A stretch of 64,000 bases of DNA from positions 1-64,000 of the forward strand of contig JANQFG010000151.1 in the NCBI GenBank assembly GCA_028277985.1, given 5' to 3'. This document shows positions 26,336 to 35,407 of the stretch, one piece after another. The translations under genes and the position numbers were made by a program. How positions within the stretch are numbered: position 1 is the first letter of the stretch; every line of letters starts with the position of its first letter. The notes beneath the pieces were generated by a model. The model worked only from the letters and a program-made list of their open reading frames with translations, made no database searches and was not told the DNA's origin. Source of the stretch: a bacterium (lineage in GTDB: Bacteria; Desulfobacterota; DSWW01).

Positions 26336-27372
26336 GGCCTGTCCCCCCTTTCGCCGAGGTTGAGGAGCGGGAGAAACCCCTGCTGGTCCGAGTCGATGAC
26401 GTACTTATTACCCAGACGGGGCAATGTCTCCTCCACCGCTTCAAGGTAGAGCCTTTGCCGGGTGATCTCCTTCGCCTTTGCGTATTCGTCGTACAGGGCG
26501 AGAAAACGGGCCACGTCCCCCTGGGCACGCTTGACCCGATTCACCGAGAAGCCCTCGGCCTCCTGAATCATCTTCTCCGCCTTGCCCCGGGCTTCGGGAA
26601 TCACCTTGTTGTACGCGCCCTGGGCCTGGTAGATGAGCTTCTCCTTCTCCTGGATGGCAGCGTTGACTTCGTTGAACGAAGGTTGAACCGGTTCCGGAAC
26701 GTTGGTCTTGCCGAGCTCGATAGTCGTGAGAAAGAGGCCGCTTTCGGCCCCGTCCAGCGCGTCCTGCAGCCCCTTCTGTACCAGGGAAGCGACTCTCTCC
26801 CGCTTGTTCAGCACCTCGTCCAGGCTGTGATCCCCTACGATGGTCCTCATGGTCGCCTCTGAAAGACTTCGCAGGGTCTCTCTTACGTTCCGTACTTTGA
26901 ACAAAAACTTGTAAGGATCTCCGATCCGGTAGCGGACGACCCACGGAACGAGCACAGCATTTAAATCTCCGGTCAGCATCAGCGATTCGCGCTCGTACTG
27001 TCGCTCCGGTGCATACTCGGTGCGAACGCCCGCCCGGAGGGTTCTGAGCCCGAACTCTTCCTGGTAGATCCGTTGTGTGGCCACTTTGGAAACTTTTTCA
27101 ATCCCGGAGGGAAGTTTCCACTGCAGCCCCGGCCCCTCGGTGCGGCTGTACTTGCCGAATCTCTGCACGACCCCCACCTGGTCCTGGTTGACCTGGTAGA
27201 TTCCGGTGGCCAGCCAGAGAAGAATCCCCAGAATCACGAGAAGGCCGATGGCCGGAAAACGCTTTCCACCGAAGAAGTTGCGAACTCTCTCCTGAATCTT
27301 CTCCAGCAGTTCGTCGATCTCCGGTGGGCGCTGTTCCTTCCCCCAGGGCCCCTGTCTGTTATCCCAACTCAT
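26332..27372 (-). CDS. hflK: HflK, membrane protease-modulator subunit
   Basis: 346 residues. ATG at 27372 with AAGGAGG upstream; the frame stays open to 27441 without a site. It starts with a Gly/Pro-rich cytoplasmic tail (SWDNRQGPWGKEQRPP), one membrane helix (AIGLLVILGILLWLATGIYQ), then the SPFH domain (QDQVGVVQRFGKYSRTEGPG) and a charged coiled helix. With HflC it forms the cage regulating FtsH. First of the two-gene operon. Confidence 0.93.
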   Translation of the reverse strand: MSWDNRQGPWGKEQRPPEIDELLEKIQERVRNFFGGKRFPAIGLLVILGILLWLATGIYQVNQDQVGVVQRFGKYSRTEGPGLQWKLPSGIEKVSKVATQRIYQEEFGLRTLRAGVRTEYAPERQYERESLMLTGDLNAVLVPWVVRYRIGDPYKFLFKVRNVRETLRSLSEATMRTIVGDHSLDEVLNKRERVASLVQKGLQDALDGAESGLFLTTIELGKTNVPEPVQPSFNEVNAAIQEKEKLIYQAQGAYNKVIPEARGKAEKMIQEAEGFSVNRVKRAQGDVARFLALYDEYAKAKEITRQRLYLEAVEETLPRLGNKYVIDSDQQGFLPLLNLGERGDRP

Positions 27373-27496
27373 GCCTCTCCTCCTTGAATGCGGGCAAGAC
27401 CCAACCCTCCCCAGCAGACGATTAGGTTCAAAACTTAGCATGCCTGCCCACCGGGTGCAATGGCAAAAGGGCGGGTTGGCGGGCCGAAGTCAGCCC

Positions 27497-28732
27497 TCAG
27501 GAGCCCTCGATCCGGCGGCCCGGCGGATTCAGGAAGAACGCTCCGTAAACCGATGCAGCCAAAAGAAAAACCGAACAGACGTGGAACACGCTGTCGATGC
27601 CGTAGCTCTTGTAGAGCATGCCGGACACGAGCGGCCCCGTGGCGAAGCCGGCCCCGGTGGCCGATTGGAGAAAGGAGAGCACCGTGCCCATGCCTCTGCC
27701 CCTGGCGAGGCTGACGGCTATAGCCTGGGCGGCCGGGAAGGCCATAGCGGTTCCGATACCCAGCAGGACATTCACCAGGAGCAGGCCCCAAACGCCCCTC
27801 GCCGAGGGCAGCAACGCGAACATCAAGCCGGATAGAATCGTCCCGGCGAGAAGGATGTGTTTCCTGTCGGTCCGGTCCGCGAGGATTCCGAACGGCAGGA
27901 GCAGGATCGCGGCGAGCGAGAGATTCGTGGTGAGGATCGCTCCGAGAAACGTGGCCGACATGTCGAGCTTCTCCTGCGCAAGGAGGGGGACAAAGGACAT
28001 GATGGAGCCGCGACCTATACTGCTCACAAAGGTGAATATGAGCAGGGTGATGATCACATGGGACTTGAGGATCTCGAGAGAGGCCCCTATCTGTCCTTCC
28101 TTGCCCCCATCGCTTCGGCCGGTCGTCAGGTTCGGTACAAAAACCAGGATGAGCGACAGGGCCAGCAGCGCCAGAAAGCCGAGGGTCAGGAAGCAGGAGG
28201 CCATCCCAAAGCTGTCGTACAGCACCCCCCCAAGCGCGGGACCCAGGGCAAATCCGGCAAGAAAGCTCGCCAGGAAGAGGCCCATGTATCTGCCTTCCTT
28301 CTGCGGTGGGGCGAGATCGCCCACATAGGCGTTGGCTACCGGTATGATGAAGGCTGCTGCCAGGCCGTGAAGGGCACGTACGGTCAGCAAAAGGGGTGTG
28401 GTCTCGACTTGAACATAGGCGAGGGACAGGATGAAATAGGCAAACATCCCTGCGCCCATGAGGTGCTTTCTGCCCCACCGGTCCGAAAGGATGCCGGCCA
28501 CGGGGGTGAAAAAGGTCCTGAACAGTGAGAAGATGGAGAAGATCAGCCCGAGAATGATTCCATTTGCACCCAGAGACCGGGCATAGCCCGGCAGCAGGGG
28601 AGCGATGATCCCGACGCCCAGCATGACGGTGAAAACGGCCAGGAGGAGCGATCCGAGGATCCTATTCGTTTCTGCGCGTTCCAGGCCCAGCTGGGAGGCG
28701 AGAGAAGGTTCTTGATTGGTTTCGGGCTCCAT
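27497..28732 (-). CDS. Major facilitator superfamily transporter
   Basis: 411 residues. Start placed at the ATG at 28732 with AGGA five bases upstream; the ATG at 28813 has none. Twelve hydrophobic helices are apparent. Motif A occurs between helices 2 and 3 (GILSDRWGRKHLMGA) and in weaker form in the second half (GILADRTDRKHILLAG). The DHA1-like layout with GPALGGVLYD suggests proton-driven efflux of small molecules. Substrate unknown. It diverges from the SDR gene across a heptamer hairpin. Confidence 0.9.
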   Translation of the reverse strand: MEPETNQEPSLASQLGLERAETNRILGSLLLAVFTVMLGVGIIAPLLPGYARSLGANGIILGLIFSIFSLFRTFFTPVAGILSDRWGRKHLMGAGMFAYFILSLAYVQVETTPLLLTVRALHGLAAAFIIPVANAYVGDLAPPQKEGRYMGLFLASFLAGFALGPALGGVLYDSFGMASCFLTLGFLALLALSLILVFVPNLTTGRSDGGKEGQIGASLEILKSHVIITLLIFTFVSSIGRGSIMSFVPLLAQEKLDMSATFLGAILTTNLSLAAILLLPFGILADRTDRKHILLAGTILSGLMFALLPSARGVWGLLLVNVLLGIGTAMAFPAAQAIAVSLARGRGMGTVLSFLQSATGAGFATGPLVSGMLYKSYGIDSVFHVCSVFLLAASVYGAFFLNPPGRRIEGS

Positions 28733-28839
28733 CCGGTCCTGTTCTGTCTCAGGGTAGGGAACCCGGAGGATAGCACTGCAAAGGGTCGGAAGGGAAATGA
28801 GGCCAACGGCCATGGCTGTTATTTGAGGCTCTTGGGGAA

Positions 28840-28949
28840 TTAGGTATTAGCTGTCAGGTATCAGGCATCCCCCCGCTCGGGCACGGGCACGTGCACGGGC
28901 ACGAAGGACGGGCAGTGGCCGGGGACGAATACCTGAGACCTGATAGCTC
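28840..28949. repeat. Facing heptamer arrays in the MFS/SDR divergent region
   Basis: Left array TTAGGTA, TTAGCTG, TCAGGTA, TCAGGCA (28840-28867). Right array ATACCTG, AGACCTG, ATAGCTC (28929-28949). The loop between them carries hexamer-like GGGCAC repeats near 28878-28905. The whole can fold back on itself. Confidence 0.6.
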
Positions 28950-28976
28950 AAAGCCGGACGGGAGGGGCGAAAGGGG

Positions 28977-29756
28977 ATGGGCAATATGTTTCACCGCAAA
29001 ATCGTCTTTATCACCGGGGCTTCCAGCGGGATCGGAGAGGCCATCGCCGTGGAACTCGCCCGGCACTCCACAAGACTGGCGCTTTTTGCAAGGAGACAGG
29101 AACGGTTGGAACAGGTTGCCAAAACCGTCGAGGGCATCGGGGCCGAGGGGGTTATGACCCTGCCGGGTGATGTGAGGGATATGGAATCACTGAACGGGGC
29201 GGTGGAGTCCGTGGAGAAGGCCTGGGGCCGGATCGATATGGCCTTTCTGTCGGCGGGCGTGGGACAGCCGACCACGCTCAGAACCTACCATGTGGAGCGG
29301 ATGCGCGAAACCGTGGAGATCAACCTGTTGGGAGTGATCAACGCCACGGGTGCGCTGCTCCCTCTCTTTCGCCGGCAGGGTGGTGGGCTGCTGGTCGGGG
29401 TCTCCAGCCTGGCGGACGGCAGAGGCTCGCCCCTGAACCTGGCCTACTGCGCAAGCAAGTCCGGCATGACCAATTTCCTCGAGGGCTTGCGTGCGGGCTG
29501 CACGAGGGAGGGGATTCGGGTCGTAGTGGTGAAGCCGGGCTTCGTGCGTACCCCCATGTCCGCGGACAACCGATTCTCCATGCCCTTCCTTGTTGAGCCG
29601 GACGCCGCCGCCAGGGCGATCCTGAGGGGGATCCGGCGCGGAAGAAGGACCATCCGGTTTCCATGGCCCATGGCGTGTCTCACAGCGGTCTGCAACAGGT
29701 TGCCTGCACCTCTCTATGAACGCCTCATGCAGGCCCTGACCTCTTCTTGGAGATAG
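28977..29756 (+). CDS. Short-chain dehydrogenase/reductase
   Basis: 259 residues. Classical SDR: the NAD(P) loop GASSGIGEAIAVELA, an ARRQERL stretch after strand 2 that favours NADPH, catalytic Ser in GVSSLADGRG and the YCASK Tyr/Lys pair. Substrate not predictable. The NTPase gene starts nine bases after its stop, so the two are probably co-transcribed. The ATG at 28986 is an alternative start. Confidence 0.92.
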   Translation: MGNMFHRKIVFITGASSGIGEAIAVELARHSTRLALFARRQERLEQVAKTVEGIGAEGVMTLPGDVRDMESLNGAVESVEKAWGRIDMAFLSAGVGQPTTLRTYHVERMRETVEINLLGVINATGALLPLFRRQGGGLLVGVSSLADGRGSPLNLAYCASKSGMTNFLEGLRAGCTREGIRVVVVKPGFVRTPMSADNRFSMPFLVEPDAAARAILRGIRRGRRTIRFPWPMACLTAVCNRLPAPLYERLMQALTSSWR

Positions 29757-29765
29757 GGGGAGATC

Positions 29766-30365
29766 ATGGATGTACAAACTGGCGGCAGACCCTTCCGCGT
29801 CGTGATCACCGGCGGGCCCTGTGCGGGCAAGACCGAGGTATGGCGCTTCCTGGCCCAGGCATTGCCTGGAGGCGTACCGGTTGCCGAGGCAGCCACACAG
29901 CTGATCCTCGCCGGCAGGTCGGAGGAAAGCCTCGGGCTCGAGAAGTTTCAGTTAGCCGTCTACGAGCGACAGTTGGCAATCGAAAAAGAGGGGGAGGGCA
30001 GGGGCCTCCTGCTCCTCTGCGACAGAGGCCTGTCCGACGGGCTGGCCTATTTCCCCGATCTGTTCGGATCTCTGGGCGTGTCCGAAGAGGAGGCGTTGAA
30101 GCGGTATGCACTGATCATTCAGGTGGAGGTGATCCGGGACCCGGAGACCTACAGCCTGCATTTCGGTAACAACCCGGCCCGACACGAAGAACACGAGCGC
30201 GCCCTCGCGCTGGAGAACCGGATCAAAGAAATCTATGGGAGACACCCGGCCCATTTCTTTCTGCCCGGGTCACTGGAGGAGAAGAAGCAAGAGGCCCTTC
30301 GCCTGGTCAGGGAGAGGGTGGCCGCCCTTCGCCCGGACCTCCTGGCGTCGGCAGATCAGGCGTAG
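29766..30365 (+). CDS. AAA_28-type P-loop NTPase
   Basis: 199 residues. Walker A is GGPCAGKTEVWRFL and a Walker B-like LLLLCDRGLSDG follows ~75 residues later. The size and layout resemble the AAA_28 family, which includes NadR kinase-like and Ttd14-like proteins. Those bind or phosphorylate small nucleotides or lipids. The substrate is unknown. It overlaps the convergent DUF3467 gene by ten bases at the 3-prime end. Confidence 0.75.
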   Translation: MDVQTGGRPFRVVITGGPCAGKTEVWRFLAQALPGGVPVAEAATQLILAGRSEESLGLEKFQLAVYERQLAIEKEGEGRGLLLLCDRGLSDGLAYFPDLFGSLGVSEEEALKRYALIIQVEVIRDPETYSLHFGNNPARHEEHERALALENRIKEIYGRHPAHFFLPGSLEEKKQEALRLVRERVAALRPDLLASADQA

Positions 30366-30658
30366 CCCATCGGGCCGGTGGTGGGTGGGGGGGCCTCCTC
30401 TACGGATCCGAATCGCTCTTCGTATCGCCCGAGGTTGTCCTGCAGGGCCCGAATGATCCTCTTCAAATGGCCGGGGCTCGTGATGATCCGGGCGGTCGCG
30501 ATCCCGGCAGGTGGAAATACGTTCAGAAAGTCTAGCACGAACTCCTCGCGTGTATGAAAGACGGCCATCGTGTTCGCATAGGCGCCCTTGGCCACCTCTT
30601 CAGGCACCTTGACCTGAACTCCCTTGGGCTTCTTCGGGTCCTGGCCTTGTTCGGACAT
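30356..30658 (-). CDS. DUF3467 family small protein
   Basis: 100 residues, ATG at 30658 with AAGGAGGT seven bases upstream; the longer frame to 30730 lacks support. The core GAYANTMAVFHTREEFVLDF then FPPAGIATARIITSPGHLKR is the DUF3467 signature. The sequence ends in a Pro-rich tail. Function unknown. It overlaps the NTPase gene tail-to-tail. Confidence 0.85.
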   Translation of the reverse strand: MSEQGQDPKKPKGVQVKVPEEVAKGAYANTMAVFHTREEFVLDFLNVFPPAGIATARIITSPGHLKRIIRALQDNLGRYEERFGSVEEAPPPTTGPMGYA

Positions 30659-30799
30659 GTGTCTACCTCCTTCGAGTGCTCCAGCCTGCAGCTTGAGGAA
30701 TTGCCTGAGCTTCTGGTTGCCCTGCCGCAAGACTATTTATGACCTCCGAGGATTGTCAAGGAGGAGCCCCTGGCCGGGCCTTTCGGAAGGGATCCCAAT

Positions 30800-30829
30800 T
30801 TGACGGTGAAACAACGCCTCTGCTAATTG
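30800..30829 (+). promoter_or_regulatory. Predicted promoter of the acyl-CoA dehydrogenase gene
   Basis: TTGACG, an 18-base spacer and TAATTG, about 79 bases before the ATG at 30908. Confidence 0.4.
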
Positions 30830-30907
30830 TGGAGTAGGTGCGGAAGCGCTGCACGCAAGTAGGATCTCAGATTCTCTACGAACGGAACGCAAGAGGAGAC
30901 GTCATCA

Positions 30908-32071
30908 ATGGAGTTCCAACTGAGCATGGAAGAGAAGATGCTTCGTGACATGGTGTACGACTGGTCCGCCAAGGAGCTGGGACCATTGCAGGAAAAGATC
31001 GACGAGGAAGACTGGATGCCCCCCGACTTCTTCAAGCAATTGGGGGAGTTGGGTATCCTCGGGATCACCATCGCCGAGGAATACGGGGGAAGCGCACAGG
31101 GGATCCTGATGCAGGCGCTTGCCATCGAGTCCATGTCCAGGGTCTGTCCGGGGCTGGCCATGACGTATGCCGCTCATTCGAACCTCTGCGCGAACAACAT
31201 CTACAAGAACGGCTCGGCCGACCAGCGAGCAAAGTACCTTCCTGATTTGACGGGCGGCACCAAGGTGGGGGCACTGGGCCTGACCGAGCCGGAGGCCGGG
31301 TCGGACGCGATGGGCCTGAGAACGACCGCGCGGGACGAAGGCGACTATTTCGTGCTGAACGGCACCAAGATGTTCATCACCAACGGGAACATCGCAAACA
31401 CGGTCCTGGTATACGCGAAGACGGAGCCGGACAAAAAGGCGAAGGGAATCAGTGCATTTATCGTAGAGAATACTTTTCCCGGGTTTTCGGTATCTAAGAA
31501 AATTAAGAAGTGCGGAATGCGGGGCTCCCCGACGGCAGAGCTGGTGTTCGAAGACATGGCCGTGCCGAGAGAGAACCTCGTCTACGAGAAAAACCAGGGT
31601 GTCCACGTGATGACCTCGGGCCTGGCCTACGAACGAATCGTTCTGGCCGGAGCCTCTGTGGGTATCGCCCAACAGGCCACCGAGTTGTCGATCCGGTACG
31701 CAAAGGAGAGGAGTCAGTTTGGAAGGTCGATCGGCTCCTTCCAGATGATACAGCAGAAGCTCGCCGACATGTACTCCCTCACCGAGGCAGCCCGTCTGCT
31801 CGCCTACCGGGCGGCCGTATTTGCCGACAGCCCGGAAGGCAAGAAAGGCGGGAAGGGTACGGAGCTGGACAAGCTGGCCGCCTCCTCGATTCTCTTCGCA
31901 GCAGAGGCCGCTACCAAGATCTGCGCGGATGGAATACAGATCCACGGAGGCTACGGGTATTGCTTGGAATATCCGATACAGAAACTCTGGAGGGATGCAA
32001 AGCTTTACGAGATCGGCGCAGGCACCTCCGAGATCCGGCGCCTGATCGTGGCCAGGGAGCTTCTCCGGTAA
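30908..32071 (+). CDS. Acyl-CoA dehydrogenase, isovaleryl-CoA-dehydrogenase-like
   Basis: 387 residues, ATG with AGAGGAG nine bases upstream. FAD fold motifs are LGALGLTEPEAGSDAMGLRT-type and the C-terminal IQIHGGYGYCLEYPIQKLWR. The usual catalytic Glu near the C-terminus is replaced in EIGAGTSEIRR, while a Glu occurs in LAYERIVLAGASVG. That swap is the pattern of isovaleryl-CoA and long-chain dehydrogenases. The enzyme oxidises acyl-CoA to enoyl-CoA and passes electrons to ETF. The substrate is therefore probably branched or long, by analogy. Confidence 0.93.
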   Translation: MEFQLSMEEKMLRDMVYDWSAKELGPLQEKIDEEDWMPPDFFKQLGELGILGITIAEEYGGSAQGILMQALAIESMSRVCPGLAMTYAAHSNLCANNIYKNGSADQRAKYLPDLTGGTKVGALGLTEPEAGSDAMGLRTTARDEGDYFVLNGTKMFITNGNIANTVLVYAKTEPDKKAKGISAFIVENTFPGFSVSKKIKKCGMRGSPTAELVFEDMAVPRENLVYEKNQGVHVMTSGLAYERIVLAGASVGIAQQATELSIRYAKERSQFGRSIGSFQMIQQKLADMYSLTEAARLLAYRAAVFADSPEGKKGGKGTELDKLAASSILFAAEAATKICADGIQIHGGYGYCLEYPIQKLWRDAKLYEIGAGTSEIRRLIVARELLR

Positions 32072-32128
32072 ACGCTCACCCGGCGAAGACAAGGGACGAA
32101 GCCGGGCGTCCATGCAAAGGAGTTTCCA

Positions 32129-33460
32129 GTGGCGAAGCCAGAAATCGTCGACAAACCGTCGTGGAAAGGAAATGACATCCGTCGGGTTGGGATGATCTTC
32201 TCCGGGGGGCCGGCCCCCGGCGCAAACGCGGTGATCAGCGCCGCTGCTGTGAGCTTCCTGGATACGGGTCGCGAAGTCATCGGGTTCATGCATGGATACG
32301 AGTACCTGCAGGACTACGACCCGGTGACGAATCGGCTCGAGCGAGACGTGCACTACAAGGAGTTCCAGCTTCCGGACGTGACCGGCATTCGCAACAGCCA
32401 GGGCATCCTGATCGGGACTTCCCGTGCCAACCCGGGAAAGGCGATTCGCAGGGTCAGCGATCTGGAGGATACGGAAAAGACGAAGAAGCTGCGCAACATC
32501 TACTATGCGCTGGTGGATATGAAGATCGACGCCCTGATCTCGATCGGCGGAGATGATACGCTGAAGACCGCGAACTACCTTTTCGAATTTCAGAATCGAC
32601 TCCCGGAAGACGCAAAGCGCATTCGGATCATCCACCTTCCGAAGACGATCGACAACGACTACCGGGGGATCGATTTCACCTTCGGGTACTTCACGGCCGT
32701 GGATTTCCTCGCCAAGGAGATCTCGAATCTGAGGGCGGATGCACGCGCCACTGAGAGTTATTTCATCATCGAATCGATGGGCAGAAAGTCGGGCTGGCTG
32801 AGCTACGGGACCGGCATTGCCGGGGAGGCGAACCTGATCCTGAGCGTGGAAGACATCGACGCAGACATGATGATCGAGGAAAAGGTGATGGACGAGGACA
32901 CCGGTGAGGAGCGCATGGAGAAGCGCTTGAAGGTCGATGCGCTGGTGGACCGAATCGTCCGGTTGATCATCACGCGGGAAAAGAACGAAAACAAGCGGTT
33001 CGGGGTGGTGGTGCTGGCCGAGGGCCTTGCGGAAAGATTCCCCGAGGCCTACATCCATGACATTCCGAAAGATCCGCATGGGCATCTCAGCATCGGCAAG
33101 ATCGACATCGGAAGGCTCGTGGCAAAGATGGTGGCGGACGAGTATGTGAAACAGACCGGAAAGAAGCGCAAGATAACGGGGCTTCAGCTCGGATACGAGA
33201 GTCGCTGCTCCCGGCCCCACGCCTTTGATGTGATGCTTGGAAGCCAGTTGGGTATCGGAGGCTTCCGAGGCCTGGTGGAGGAAGGACTGGACGGCCACAT
33301 GGTCAGCGTTTCCGGTCAGCTGGATTTGCAGTACGTGGAGTTTCACAAGTTGATCAATCCGGAGACCTTGCGAACCGAGATCCGCTTCATTCAGAAGGAT
33401 TCGGACTTCTACCGGCTGGCCCGCTTTTTGGAGACCCGGACAGAGCACATGGAAGGTTAG
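32129..33460 (+). CDS. 6-phosphofructokinase, pyrophosphate-type motifs
   Basis: 443 residues. GTG start with AAGGAG seven bases upstream. Motifs: GGPAPGANAVISAAAV, the phosphate-donor site GGDDTLKTA, PKTIDNDYRGIDF with the catalytic Asp, and ESMGRKSGWLSYGTG. ATP enzymes read GGDGS at the donor site; the Asp in GGDDT is the hallmark of PPi-dependent enzymes, which phosphorylate fructose 6-phosphate reversibly. Long C-terminal region fits the larger PFK clades. It follows the acyl-CoA dehydrogenase by 57 bases. Confidence 0.9.
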   Translation: MAKPEIVDKPSWKGNDIRRVGMIFSGGPAPGANAVISAAAVSFLDTGREVIGFMHGYEYLQDYDPVTNRLERDVHYKEFQLPDVTGIRNSQGILIGTSRANPGKAIRRVSDLEDTEKTKKLRNIYYALVDMKIDALISIGGDDTLKTANYLFEFQNRLPEDAKRIRIIHLPKTIDNDYRGIDFTFGYFTAVDFLAKEISNLRADARATESYFIIESMGRKSGWLSYGTGIAGEANLILSVEDIDADMMIEEKVMDEDTGEERMEKRLKVDALVDRIVRLIITREKNENKRFGVVVLAEGLAERFPEAYIHDIPKDPHGHLSIGKIDIGRLVAKMVADEYVKQTGKKRKITGLQLGYESRCSRPHAFDVMLGSQLGIGGFRGLVEEGLDGHMVSVSGQLDLQYVEFHKLINPETLRTEIRFIQKDSDFYRLARFLETRTEHMEG

Positions 33461-33492
33461 TGCCCTGTAGCATGTAGCAGGACGCGGGGCCG

Positions 33493-34224
33493 CTAGGTGT
33501 TCGGATTTCCCACAACGGTCAGGTAGAGCGCGCTTTCCTCGAGCCCATCCACACCGAGCAGGTCGTTCACTTCCTCGTCATACAGGGCCGCGATCTGACA
33601 GCTTCCCAACCCGAGGGCCACGGCCGCCAGTGCGACCGTCTGGGCGATGTGGCCGGCATCCAGGTATACGTAGCGGTAGGCCCTCTGTTTGTACTTCCAT
33701 TTGGAGCGATCGAAGACCGCTGTCCACGCAAACACCACGTTCGCTTCATAGGCGATCTTCTGATCGAGGGCGGCCCGGGCGATCGTGACCCGGTAGTCCC
33801 CTTCCCTAATCTGTTCCAGTGCGTGCCCGGGAACATTGTAGTGATACACGCCCTGAGGAATCCCGGCCACGTTGTTGACGACGATGTAGCTTTCCACGGG
33901 GTACAGGGCCCCGGCGGAGGGCACCGTACGGAACTGGTACCCGAACTGTTCGGCCGTAACGCCTTGGGATGCCCACAGCAGTTGCGAGAGCTGCCGGTCT
34001 TCCAGGGGGCGAGAGTGGAAATCCCTTACGCTCCTTCTTCTTGACAGGATTTCCCAAAGGGAGGTCCCTCCTTCCGTTTCAGGCACAGGAAGGGATATTC
34101 GCGGCGCGTCCGGGTAATGCTTGTACGTCTCCGGTTTCTTCGACCACTCGAGATAGCCTCCAGGCAGCCTGTCCCGCTCGTATTTGGTCTCTTCCTGAAA
34201 CAGATCTCCGATGCCCTTGTCCAT
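33493..34224 (-). CDS. SagB/ThcOx-family nitroreductase-like oxidoreductase
   Basis: 243 residues, ATG at 34224 with GGGAG seven bases upstream. FMN-binding pattern: SRRRSVRDFHSRPLEDRQLS, TVPSAGALYPVESYIVV and the C-terminal ALGLGSCQIAALYDEEVNDL. SagB-type enzymes oxidise azolines in peptide toxins, but many relatives lie outside such clusters and reduce or oxidise small molecules. No precursor peptide or cyclodehydratase is visible nearby, so the role is open. Confidence 0.88.
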   Translation of the reverse strand: MDKGIGDLFQEETKYERDRLPGGYLEWSKKPETYKHYPDAPRISLPVPETEGGTSLWEILSRRRSVRDFHSRPLEDRQLSQLLWASQGVTAEQFGYQFRTVPSAGALYPVESYIVVNNVAGIPQGVYHYNVPGHALEQIREGDYRVTIARAALDQKIAYEANVVFAWTAVFDRSKWKYKQRAYRYVYLDAGHIAQTVALAAVALGLGSCQIAALYDEEVNDLLGVDGLEESALYLTVVGNPNT

Positions 34225-34430
34225 GAATTTCTCCCGGCTATGGTTTGGGTCCCTGCACGTACGTATTTCCACGGATCGTTCAGAACATTGGATAGCCAAA
34301 GCCGTCCAATGGTCTCGAAATCCTTTCATACACCATTTAGGGGTCACCGTGAATCAGGCCTGGGGAGGATCACGGGTCCAGTCGGTCGACAGTCGTATTG
34401 CACTGTGTTTCTTGGACAGAGGGGGAGGAG

Positions 34431-34536
34431 TTAGGTGCTGTCATGGATTCCTTCGACGATTTGCGCCGGGCGACTTTCGAGGGAGGGGGCGACGGAGCCC
34501 AAGGAAATCGCCGACGAACTCCACGACGGCGCCGAG
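34431..34536 (+). repeat. Variable-stem/conserved-core hairpin, copy C
   Basis: In-register stem 34431-34462 with 34505-34536: about 23 Watson-Crick pairs, three G-T pairs and six mismatches. The core contains GCCGGGCGACTTT and GGGGGCGACGGAGCCCAA. It lies 48 bases past the stop of the minus-strand cysC, antisense to it. The rest of the 359-base gap 34225-34583 shows nothing else I recognise. Confidence 0.65.
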
Positions 34537-34583
34537 CATCAACGCTGTCGGGAAACGTGGCGATGATTTTTTTGGGCGTCCGA

Positions 34584-35207
34584 CTAGGTGTCAGCGCGTG
34601 CCGGGATCACTCCCTCTTTCTCGAGGAAGTCCAAGATCTGATCCACGCACTCGTCCAGGCTGTGCCGATCGGTCTCCACCACGATTTCAGGGGTCTCCGG
34701 CTCCTCGTAGGGAGCCGATACGCCCGTAAAGTCTCCGACTTCGCCCTTTCGAGCCCGTCGATACAATCCCTTCGGATCCCTTTCCTCGCAGGTCTCGAGC
34801 GAGCACTTGCAGTAGACCTCGAAGAACCTCCCCGGGTCATTCAGGGCTCGTGCCTGGGCGCGATCTTCACGGTAGGGTGAGATGAATGCGGAGATGACGA
34901 TGACCCCTGCATCGGCAAAGAGATTCGCCACCTCACCGATTCGCCGTATGTTTTCCTTGCGGTCTCCCGGGGTGAAGCTCAAATCCTTGTTGAGCCTGTG
35001 TCGGATGTTGTCCCCATCGAGAACGTACGCATTGCATCCCCTGTCGAAGAGGCTTCTCTCCGCCTGGTGTGCCAGCGTTGATTTTCCAGAGCTGGGAAGC
35101 CCGGTAAACCAGAGGACAACGCCCTTGAAGCCGTTGATTTGATCTCGGTCCGCCTGGGTGACGAGAGGTTTGTGCCATGTGATGTTCGTGCTCTTGACGG
35201 CCGTCAT
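34584..35207 (-). CDS. cysC: Adenylyl-sulfate kinase
   Basis: 207 residues, ATG at 35207. P-loop GLPSSGKSTLAHQAE, then YVLDGDNIRHRLNKDLSFTP, KENIRRIGEVANLFADAG and AFISPYREDR with the conserved Ser. It phosphorylates APS to PAPS for sulfate assimilation or sulfation. No ATP sulfurylase (cysDN, sat) or PAPS reductase is present in the window, so it is a stand-alone copy. Confidence 0.94.
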   Translation of the reverse strand: MTAVKSTNITWHKPLVTQADRDQINGFKGVVLWFTGLPSSGKSTLAHQAERSLFDRGCNAYVLDGDNIRHRLNKDLSFTPGDRKENIRRIGEVANLFADAGVIVISAFISPYREDRAQARALNDPGRFFEVYCKCSLETCEERDPKGLYRRARKGEVGDFTGVSAPYEEPETPEIVVETDRHSLDECVDQILDFLEKEGVIPARADT

Positions 35208-35407
35208 CCGCAGTTCCCTTTCCTTATCCTTTCCTGATGCCGCGTCCCCTGATATTACCCGAGCGCTTAGGCAAGTCAAATGGCTTTGCCGGGAGGGGGG
35301 AATTGTGCTATTGGCTTCTCGTGGTCCCCTGGGGACCTCTGTTTCACAACCCACGAACGGAAAGCGGGCTCTGTTCCCCCGTCCGTTTGACAGAGAGGGA
35401 GGTAGCA

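Noticed and set aside
30905-33448. A very long minus-strand frame (847 codons) across the acyl-CoA dehydrogenase and PFK genes
   Set aside because: It is the antisense shadow of two well-supported genes, rich in His and Arg as expected from GC-rich codons, with no family pattern.
34548-34583. A terminator at the T-run near 34567
   Set aside because: I found no stable hairpin directly before the T-run on the strand that reads it.
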